A DNA stretch of 64,000 bases from Panagrolaimus kolymaensis. Its lineage: Eukaryota; Nematoda; Chromadorea; Rhabditida; Panagrolaimidae. This document shows, piece by piece, positions 35,266 to 44,070 of this stretch. The stretch lies in contig JAJQJQ010000002.1 in NCBI GenBank assembly GCA_028622995.1, positions 6,882,001 to 6,946,000 on the forward strand, written 5' to 3'. The notes under the pieces are model-generated. The model worked only from the letters and a program-made list of their open reading frames with translations, searched no databases and was not told the DNA's origin. The translations under genes were made by a program, and so were the position numbers. Each line of letters opens with the position of its first letter. The first letter of the stretch is position 1.

Positions 35266-35977
35266 GTAAGTAATTCGCACAGTCTGGTTTTTTCATACTA
35301 GATACAAAGTGATTTTCAAAAATAGTAGCAACTGAGAAAGCCTTGAATACTCCATATAAATGTAAAGCACCAAGATGCGATGCAACCCCATATGATTCAA
35401 TTTTATTTGATTAAAAACTTTTTTTGTTCGCATTATCATTCTCAATTCAAATTGACTAAAATACTTTATTATTCGAAAAGATTGATGTAAAAATCAAACT
35501 TTTACATTCATACTCGATAGCATTGATTGTTTACAAAAAATTCTTTAACAAATGTTTTTTGCTTTTTTTTGTCGAAAGCTTTGAACACTGATTCAATAAT
35601 TCAGCTCATTGCCGCTGTTCTAAACATTTTTGCACATTGCTTTTTTTATTGAAGCATAAATCAAGAAAGCGAAAGCATAAAAATGAAGTAAAAAGGTTTT
35701 GTGGCTTGAAAAATATCAATCAATTGGCTTTCATGGGCTGGGTTTTATTAAACTTTTTGAAGCTTTTATGCTGTTTTAAATGTTAATGAGATTTTTTTGT
35801 TTGAATTATCAAAGCAGAAATTACAAATATTCAAAAATAAAATCATTTTGCAATGAAAAAACCATTCCCCATTTTTTGGCTTCAGTTGCTACTTTATTAA
35901 TAATCATTAAATCACTTTGTTACAGTATTAAAATGCTAGGCTTAATACTTTTCCTTAAACTATATATCATTTTTAAG
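35266..35977 (+). other. Enlarged intron of the PDZ gene
   Basis: A 712-bp intron between exons 4 and 5, with GTAAGT donor and TTTTTAAG acceptor. No terminal repeat or ORF that explains its size could be demonstrated; part of it is open in frame with exon 5, which looks like chance. Confidence 0.5.
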
Positions 35978-36953
35978 ATTGAACCTGAGATTATTCCTAC
36001 TGATAGAATCATCAATTTCAACATGTCTCCGAATCATCTGTACAAGGTCGTCGAAATTAAACTAAGTGATATCAAAAGCTTTGATGTTAAATTGAAATTT
36101 ATTAGTAAGAAGGTCTTCGTGACATCAATACCAAAGGAAAGTATGCTGAATGAATATCTCACTGTTGGAGATGTAATCTTAGACGTTGATGAAGAACCTC
36201 TTGTATCTAAAAATGATGCCCTTTACTTTATCAAAAAAAGTATTGAAGTAAGCTCATTCATTATAATTCATCATATTTTACTAATCAACTTTTCTTCAGA
36301 AATTCGGTCAAGTTTCGCTTCTTATAGAAAGATCATCATCGTCAGAAAACATTTTGAATGTTCAAAAACAGATTGAAAGCTCGTATAACTTCATACTAAA
36401 GTTTTGGAATAGGATGACAAAGAAAATGTTAAACAAAAATGTTAAATATGGTCTTATATGTTATGAACTTGATCTACCAATGGTATTTGCCGCTGAACAT
36501 TGTGAAGTTGAACAGCTTTTGAAAAATCTGGGTGATTACTTGTTATTGCTTACTGTGGATATTGATGGTGATATGCCCGTATTTGATTTAAAAATTAAAG
36601 GGGAAGAAATGATTTCAAGCTATCGTATCAAAAAGATGTCAATGGGTTATTGTTATGTAGTAAGTCTCAAATTCTTATTACTTTATTCATGATAAAGTTT
36701 TTTTAGAATGATTACGGCAAAAAGGTTATAAAAAGGGATTTGAATGATTTGGTTGTTTTTATTCTTCGAAATGTTGCTAAATTGAGTAATTTCAATTCCA
36801 TTGAGAAGCAAATGGATGAATAGTGCAAAGAAAATATGAAGTTGTAAGTTTAGCATTAAAACACACAAATTATTAACAATGCATTATTTTTAGGGATTGA
36901 AGAAAGTGGGAAATGGAAATCTGAAATGTTTTTATTGGAGGTTATGTTAAAAA

Positions 36954-37360
36954 ATGGTTGATTATAGTTTGTTAAAAAGAAGAAATTCTATGGAAATAAT
37001 TGATAATCAACCTGCGAAAAGAATGCGTTTTGATGGAAAAGAAGAAAAATGTTTAGAAAGCACAAAATATTATAGTGATTTATTTGATAATTGTTAATAT
37101 AAACTACTTTTTTGTATGTTTTGTAATATTTTCTTTTTAATGAATAAATTTGGATAATTTTAAGATGACTCATAAATAAAAATAAAGAAAGGAAAACATC
37201 CAAAGGCGAAAAAATATATGTATCAAACGATATTTTTCTTTCGTCTAAAAACGAAATGAAACGATGCAAGTTATAAATGAACATCAAAAAGTTTAAAAGA
37301 CTCCCGAACTAAAAATTTTATTCATTAAAAATGCAGTAATAAAGGAAAGGCTTCGATGAC
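36954..37360 (+). pseudogene. Duplicated 3' end of the kinase gene
   Basis: A 47-codon frame (36954-37097) ends KRRNSMEIIDNQPAKRMRF, a Lys/Glu stretch, and LFDNC. This matches the C-terminus of the kinase gene at 40562-40697 (KRRNSMESIDYQPAKRMRF to LFDNC). Similarity continues through about 260 bases of 3' UTR, including ATAAATTTGGATAATTTTA and AAAACGAAATGAAAC, with AATAAA at 37143-37148. Differences within the coding part keep frame. The kinase domain itself is missing on this side, so this is a remnant of a second kinase copy, or a captured tail downstream of the PDZ gene. Confidence 0.75.
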
Positions 37361-38703
37361 ACAAATAAAAAGCCAAGAAATAATAAAAATATTTGGTTTA
37401 TTTAGTTTACTTTCTTTCTAATATTTATAAAAATGTTGAAAAAATACGAGAAGGATTCAAAAATTATAAATGATCTTAGATTTGATAATTTTTTTATCGA
37501 TCACTTTTATTTATCTTTAGACTTCAAAACTTAAGGAAAAAGACCATAAAAATGTGTGAAGCTTACTTCTTCAATGGTCATGAAAACTCTGATTTTATTG
37601 AAAAAAAAATTATAAAAAATTAATATCACCTTTTCCAATGACATATTATTTTATTTGGATTATCCATAGCAAAAACTATGGAATCCATATTCGAATCAAT
37701 TTCATCGCAATTTTATCGACAAAAATAAAAATTTTTCTTTGATGACTGTAGTTGTTGGCACATTTGGATCTTCACCAGCGCAAATAGAATGGCGAATTTT
37801 TGGAAAACTACTAAAGCCAAAATAATTTAGGATATTCATAAATAATTAATATATAAATTTTGGAATGGCTGATTCTCGATGGAATCTGTCTAAAATATTT
37901 CAAGAAGAAAATTTACTTTTCTTTTTTTATTTACTTCTTCCATTTAATTGGTTGATTCCCATTGCTTTATGATGGCGGTTTTCTTATTTTTTAGAATTTA
38001 AAGAGAAGCAAAAAATTATTAATTTATAACTTAGAGAAAAAGAATACAAAAAAATGCCGAAAGAAATGGATAGTTATGTTTTTGATTGGATTTTATAAGC
38101 CTTGAATGGATATGGGATATATCAAATTCATCATAAATGGATTGAATTCTTTTTAATTTATATATCGATTCCTTTACTAAATAATTTTTTAATTTATCTT
38201 TTCTATCAAAGTAAATAAATATTATTTTTTGATTTTTTCTTTTCAAAACATTGCACTTTTTTATTATTTTTAAGCGAAACATTTTTAATCAAAAAACATC
38301 GATAACAACTAGATTCTTGTCATAAAAATGGCGGAAAATTTTGTGATTAACTTTTTTACCATCACTAAATTTTCTTTCTTTGTTTTTTATAAGCTTTATT
38401 GCGCTTTATTTCGTTCTGTCGGATCTTCCATGTAATTGAAATAAGAACAATGTTTTTGTAAAATTAGATGCAATGATTTGACAAGCTTTGCTTTTTACAT
38501 TTTTTGTTTTCTTTTATTTGGCTTTTTCAACTCTGAAATTATAAATTTAAGCAATCCTTTTGTTTTTCAAAAATTTCCATAATTTTTGAAACCTTTCATG
38601 TGAAAAGTAAAAAGTAAAAAATTTTTTTACAAATGTTTATGTCCTACTAAATTATTTCTTTGTTGAATTAATATCAAAACACATTATATTGATTTTTGCT
38701 AAA
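37361..38703. other. Spacer upstream of the kinase gene
   Basis: AT-rich intergenic DNA with no supported gene. Presumed to hold the kinase promoter; no specific element was identified. Confidence 0.4.
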
Positions 38704-40697
38704 ATGGATAATCTTTCGCCAAAAATATTTGAAGTTTATAAAGACAAATGGTGGAGATGTAAAGAGTCATGGAGTACAGCGAATAAGTAAGTTTAGCTTT
38801 AAAAAATGCAATTAAAACTTATCCATAAAAAATTAATTCTATTTATTTTTATTAGAAAATGAATGATAATAAATAACAGTTTAAGACGGGTTCTCCGACA
38901 AAATTTTAGATTTTGGTAGAGAAAAATTTTTTTTTGACTAATCCGATGTAAAATTGGATGGAGATTCAGGAAAAATTGGTCTCGAAGCTCAGAAAATTTT
39001 TCTGGGCATATAAAGCGCTAAAATATAAAATTTTTTTGCCAAGTTCAAAATTTTTCAAAACACCCTGTTTTTTTGTAAATTTTACAAAAAATGCACTGCT
39101 CTTTTTGTAAACTTGCGGGGCATTTACAAAAAGAGCAGTGCATTTTTTGTAAAATTTACAAAAAAACACGGTGTTTTGAAAAATTTTGAACTTGGCAAAA
39201 AAATTTTATATTTTAGCGCTTTATATGCCCAGAAAAATTTTCTGAGCTTCGAGACCAATTTTTCCTGAATCTCCATCCAATTTTACATCGGATTAGTCAA
39301 AAAAAAATTTTTTCTCTACAAAAATCACAACTAGCAGTAAAATATTGTCGGAGAATCCGTCTTAAACTTATTAAAAAAATTAAGGAGCATTTTAATGCGA
39401 TATTTGACAGGAATTTCTAAAATTTATTGCGATATAATAAAAATGAGAGAACTCATAAAAAATAATGCGAATAAGAAAAATTGAAACAAAATTTTTCTGG
39501 AAATCTTTTTTGTTTTCATCATTTATATATAAATTTTACAGAAAATATGTTATGAATAGAGCTTTATGCTTTGTATGTAAAACGGCAAAAGTAAAATATG
39601 GGGGAAATGGTTCTTATGGTACAGTGTGGAGAGTTGAAATCAGATGCCGATATCCTCATTTTGCACAAAAAATTTATAATGGCTTTGCAACAGCTGAAGA
39701 TATTGCTGCTGAAGTTCGTGTTCTCTCTCTCGATGGTGAAGGATCTCAATATATTCCAAAGCTGATTTATAGTGGACATAATTTCTGTATGGAATGGATT
39801 ATAATAATGGAATATGTTGGTGGTGGAACTTTATGGTATCATTTATTCGAAGAAAAATCAACGATTTCATTTGAAGCAAAACGAACTATTCTTTGGCAAA
39901 TTGCACGTGGTTTGGAATTCCTTCATAAAAAGAACTTAACACATGGGTGAGTTTCTTTTTTATGGATTTTTAGTTTTCTAAACTTGATTATTTTCAGTGA
40001 TCTCAAAACGGACAATATTGCTTTGACATATGATGGACATGTTAAACTTTTGGATTTTAATAATTCTCGTTTGATTGGACAAAAAGAAGAAAAGCTTCCT
40101 CAAGGTTCTATGTGCTATCAAGCTCCTGAAGTTGCAAGAAAGAAGAAAGCTGGATTGGCTTCTGATTTATGGTCTTATGGAGTCGTTGTGGTGCATATGA
40201 TAACTCAGAAAATAGTTTTTCGGCATTCAATTCCTTTGATTGGTCCATTACTCGCAAAAACGATTAAAACTGGAAATGAAAGGGCTGATAAACTTGTTCA
40301 TGATTTAATGAAAATTCTACCATCACAACGTAAAACTAAAGTTAGTAAACATGCTTTTTTCAACGACGTTTCTTCAATTCCATCATTTATGCCTGGTATA
40401 TCTCCTGTTTCATATATTAAACCTGACAAAACTGTTGATGCTATTGATGAACCAACAAATGAAGCACTTCAAAAAACTTCAATTCGAATTCCAACAGTAA
40501 ATTATATCGAATCAGAATCAATCAAAGATCCTGAAATAAGAAGAACGGATGTTCATAGTTTGATTAAAAGAAGAAATTCTATGGAATCAATTGATTATCA
40601 ACCTGCGAAAAGAATGCGTTTTGATGGAAAAAGTAATGATGAAGAAACATGCTTACTCGTCAGTGAATCTCACAGTTATTTATTTGATAATTGTTAA
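38704..40697 (+). CDS. Protein kinase with altered HRD and DFG motifs
   Basis: Three exons (38704-38786, 39542-39946, 39998-40697) give 395 aa. Exon 1 starts MDNLSPKIFEVYKDKWW and ends at a clean GTAAGT; exon 2 follows TTTTACAG and joins in phase, so the frame upstream of 39542 is intron. Kinase landmarks: glycine loop GNGSYG (49-54), ATP-anchoring Lys71 in HFAQKIY, likely helix-C Glu85, catalytic loop HGDLKTDN (162-169) in place of HRDLKxxN, LLDFNN (181-185) in place of DFG, and YQAPE (203-207), then SDLWSYGVVVVHM. Asp164, Lys166 and Asn169 are kept and the metal-binding Asp182 is kept, so activity is plausible despite Arg-to-Gly and Gly-to-Asn changes. The layout is nearest to Ser/Thr kinases of the STE/MAP3K type, but the subfamily is uncertain. 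The C-terminal 130 residues are Lys/Ser-rich with a KRRNS phosphosite-like motif. Confidence 0.85.
38878..39368. mobile_element. Foldback (long inverted repeat) element in kinase intron 1
   Basis: A nearly perfect palindrome: left arm 38878-39111, an 11-base loop (CTTGCGGGGCA, 39112-39122), and right arm 39123-39368. The outer ends are AGTTTAAGACGGGTTCTCCG and the matching inverse with one mismatch. Small indels separate the arms in T-runs and near the outer right end. It has no coding capacity. It accounts for most of the 755-bp intron; the other kinase intron is 51 bp. Transcribed as pre-mRNA it would form a hairpin of over 200 base pairs. Probably a non-autonomous DNA element; no target duplication was recognised. 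Confidence 0.88.
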
Positions 40698-40744
40698 TTT
40701 AACTTTTTTATTTGTATTTTTAGTAAAATTTACTTTTTGTTAGA

Positions 40745-40750
40745 AATAAA
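40745..40750 (+). terminator. Poly(A) signal of the kinase gene
   Basis: AATAAA lies 48 bases past the TAA stop. It is conserved at the corresponding place (37143-37148) in the duplicated tail. Confidence 0.55.
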
Positions 40751-41044
40751 TTTGGATAATTTTAGAATGTCTCATAAATAAAAAGAATAAAAGTAATGAT
40801 CAGGCGCCAAAGGCGAAAAAATAATGTTAGCAACAGATACTTTTTGTTTGTCTATTGTAAAAACGAAATGAAACTATGCGAGTTCTAAATGAACATCAAA
40901 AAAGTTTAATAGACTCTTGAACTAAAAGTATTATTCATAAAAAATTCAGTAATAAAGAAAAGGTTTCGATGATAGGCTCAATAAATTGGGTGGTTTTGTT
41001 GCTCTTTTTCCACCAAAAAAAACATTATTTCAGCTTTTTTCTTG

Positions 41045-41050
41045 ATAAAA
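41045..41050. repeat. Target-site duplication of TIR element, left
   Basis: ATAAAA, repeated at 41693-41698. Confidence 0.55.
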
Positions 41051-41692
41051 CTAGAGACCGGCAAGTCGCATGCATGCTTGAGCGTTTCACTCAATTTTTC
41101 TCGTCATTCTATGAGCGAAAAAGAGAAAAAAATAGAATGTTTATTATTAATTTAATAAAGGGCAAATAAATTATTCATATTTACCATAATATGTAATTTT
41201 ATGTCCTGATTCCGAATATCTAATTTTTGGAACAAGTTTTCCTTCGTTAATTGCCTTAAAACTCAATTTTATTGTTCAAAAAATCGAGTTGCAGATGGGT
41301 TGCAACGACTTTTTTGCATGAAACGATAGAAAATTAAATTTTCCATATATAGATTTTTATTAAAAATGCGCCACGTGGCGCCAAAAAAATATGGCGTCCA
41401 AAAAACTAATTATCTAGTTGATTTTACAGTGGAAAAACACGAAAAAGAGGAATAAATGCTTGCTAACTTGCATGCTTGCTGCATTTTTTCCCTTTCGTTG
41501 AATAAAAAAAAAAGTGATGTCTTGAACGAAAAATTTTTGATTTTAGGAAATTTGAATTCGACTTTTGGGGGTTTTAATTAAGTCTTTTTCTTTTTAATTT
41601 TTTATATTCGGGATATTCATAGCTGAAAGTACTAGATCCATACAAAACTTTGTAATTTTCTAAAATAAAAATTTTGAGCTGCCGGTCTCTAG
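41051..41692. mobile_element. 642-bp TIR element (non-autonomous DNA transposon-like)
   Basis: The ends are exact 13-base inverted repeats, CTAGAGACCGGCA and TGCCGGTCTCTAG, flanked by the direct repeat ATAAAA. Subterminal GCATGCTTG-type motifs occur near both ends (41071 and about 41467). Inside is a perfect 14-base palindrome, GCGCCACGTGGCGC (41368-41381). No ORF with transposase features was seen. A 6-bp duplication does not by itself assign a superfamily. Confidence 0.6.
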
Positions 41693-41698
41693 ATAAAA

Positions 41699-43885
41699 CA
41701 ACAAATCGTGGTTGGATTCCGTGTAAGAAAATGCTATTGAATGCCCATAGCAATAAATAACGAGGAATCATGTTGTTGATCCACCATTGAAGAAAGAAAT
41801 AATTATTTTTAAGGTTTGTTGCAACTCTTTGAACATAGTTTATTCTATCTCAACTGTTTGGTTCTTATTTCCACCAAATCCATGAATCCTTCCATTTTTT
41901 AGAAGCCAATTCAATTAACTTTAAACAATTCGATAAAAGCTTTAATAATACTCGCATAAAAAATTACAAGAGTTCTTTCTTCGCTTCCTTCAATTTTTTT
42001 TTGTTAAACATGGAAGGTTTCTTCATCCTTTTTGATATCTTTAAAACCTTATTCAATCTTGATTTTTATAGTTAAAACTATGAGCAAAAAATTATATATG
42101 GTTGCTCGTATTTTTACATCGGAAACAAAGCAGATGACATCACAAAATTTGTGCATACAAAACTTCCTTTTGGGCTTTACAACGAATAATACAGTAAGAT
42201 TTGAAACATTCATTCGGCTACTTCACTTTTTTTTTGTTGCTTCAAGCCTTCGAAGTTTTTAGTTTAGCTTTTGTTCTCGTTTTTTACTTGCATTTTTTCT
42301 TATCTAAAAAAATATTATTAAAAGGTTTTGAACACCTTCAGTTGTTTGAGATATTAGTAACTTTTTTTGTGTTTTCATGACGTGTTTGACGCGCTTTCGA
42401 CTTTTTTAAACCTTTCTTCTTGATTTCCGTTTATTTGTTGATCATACCTTTTTATTGCCTTTTTGAAGACTAACAATTAGCCTTGAACCTTGTGTTTACC
42501 TTTTATACATATGTTTTGTTATCAACATGTGTCTAATTCCCCCAACTTTTCGTTTCCCCTTTTAATGACATTAACTAAGGTTTCGATTTTTTGGTTAAAG
42601 AAAGAGTTGCAAAGATCAAGCAATAAATGATGGATAAAACTAATGAAGTTTGTTGAAATAATGGTGAAAAAGAAAATGGAAAAATCATGGATGAAGAAGA
42701 AAATGAAAAGCAACCAATGGAAAATGAAGTATGAAACTTCAAATATATCAAATTTGTTATTTTTGTTGTAAAAAAAGATAATGAAAAAGTAATAATGATG
42801 GTGGAATAAATCAAGATATATCAATGTGTAATGGTATGTTTCTTTTTGTTCTTTAAGATTCAAAATACTTTGTTGAGCTAAACCCGTATTTATGTTTTTT
42901 GATATCTTTACTTTGCCATAACAAACGTTTCTTTTCCTCATTAGTTTTCTCTTTTTTTACTTTGCTTTTGATCATCCTTTTAAGTCATTAGTAAAAGTAA
43001 CAACCTTTTTTGGACTTATTTTAACCTTTTACGATTCGCTTGACATTGTCGAGACGAAACTTTTCTTCTTACTCAATTAAAACGTTTTAGTGACTTTCGT
43101 TAGTAGTCTTTTAGCTTCTTACATTTCATTAGATAATGGCATAAGTTCAATAAATCTTTTTGGTCAAAGGAACAAAATCATTTCATATTGGTTTTCATAT
43201 TTACATCCTTTTTCCATTCGATTTTTGGTTGTCGTTTATAACATGCTTACAACAAATATAGGAGTCATGAGGATGTTCACATTATTTGTTGCGCCTTTTA
43301 GTATGTTAACTATTCTGTAAATCAGTATTTGTTTCATCATTGTTTCATGTTTTATTGTGTCTTTGTTTTGTATTATTTGTTGTTGTAGTTGTATTTGTTT
43401 CTTTGTTTTGGTATGTAATATTTTGTGTTAGAAATAAAGGATTTCAAATACAAACTTTGCGTTGTTTTTCTTTCAAATCATTTGAGCGGTTTTGAGGTTC
43501 AGCAGCTTTAGTTTTTTAACTTCTCGATCGAAGCGTGCGATGATGTCGCGTTAACACTCTTTTTTTTTGCAAGCAAAAACATAACTAGCATTTTTAATGT
43601 TTCAATCAGGATATATTTATCATTTGTTGGCATGAAATAATAAAACCAAATTACTGCAGCAAAACTGTTGACACAACAATCATTTATGGAAGAGGATACT
43701 GCAGCCGGTGTTGTTTACTTTTTTTCTCCAAAAAGTGATGCATGTATAAAACTTATCAAGCAAGAATAAAACACTGTATGAAAATGGAAAGAGAATTTTG
43801 AAAGTTTTGATGTAATACAATCAGATTTATTTTTACAAAATGAGATAGAAAGAAACAAACAAACTAACAAATCAAATACAAGTTA
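41699..43885. other. T-rich spacer, no gene supported
   Basis: About 2.2 kb, strongly T-rich on the plus strand, with CTTTT-type motifs. Several frames of 60-140 codons are open, but they are dominated by Phe/Ile/Ser and have no splice or start support. AATAAA near 43434 on the plus strand followed by T/G-rich DNA resembles an LTR or 3' end, but no partner repeat was found. The right end is the 3' flank of the minus-strand gene. Confidence 0.35.
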
Positions 43886-43891
43886 TTTATT
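43886..43891 (-). terminator. Candidate poly(A) signal of the 14-exon gene
   Basis: TTTATT on the plus strand (AATAAA on the minus strand), about 180 bases past the stop at 44071. Confidence 0.35.
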
Positions 43892-44070
43892 ATATAATTT
43901 TTTTCACATTCTTGAAGCGAGGTAACATTAGATATTCATGATTAACTAAAACTTTCGGTTCTTACATGCATCAAAAAGAAATCCATCCATTTAATCGACG
44001 ATTTCAAATAATTTTGTTCTGCTAAAAATGGATATTTGTTATGATGGAAAGCGAAATTTTTTGTTTTAAA

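Larger units (their letters stand above)
34169..36823 (+). pseudogene. PDZ-repeat protein with SH2-like C-terminus; possible nonsense codon
   Basis: Seven exons: 34169-34402 (or 34423), 34475-34567, 34991-35125, 35176-35265, 35978-36247, 36300-36659 and 36707-36823, all joining in phase 0. With the shorter first exon the product is 432 aa. Three PDZ-like units are visible by their GD-I/V signature: NKFGDKLQVADII, NLKIGDIVSKVNHIPVNS, and LTVGDVILDVDEEPLVS. PDZ domains bind C-terminal peptides and act in scaffolding. The last 110 residues (LLKNLGDYLLLLTVDIDGDM, ISSYRIKK, LNDLVVFI) resemble a degraded SH2 fold. The best donor for exon 1 (CAA|GTATGT at 34424) would include a TAA at 34418-34420 in the middle of the first PDZ unit; the alternative CAG|GTAGCT at 34403 avoids it but removes VADII. 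So the gene is either disabled or uses a poor donor. A TAG at 36821 ends it; a further intron-like stretch follows. Confidence 0.7.

Noticed and set aside
35780..35977. N-terminal extension of PDZ exon 5 into the intron
   Set aside because: The open frame upstream of the TTTTTAAG acceptor is Phe/Ile/Lys-rich and does not continue the PDZ domain; exons 4 and 5 join in phase without it.
38966..39169. 67-codon minus-strand frame
   Set aside because: It lies in the foldback palindrome and spans the loop; its repeated translation is a by-product of the inverted repeat.
39465..39541. Kinase start at the upstream in-frame Met at 39465
   Set aside because: TTTTACAG at 39534-39541 is a strong acceptor and exon 38704-38786 joins it in phase with a natural N-terminus.
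42032..43320. Open frames of 76-139 codons on both strands
   Set aside because: T-rich low-complexity translations with no recognisable motif, splice sites or start context.
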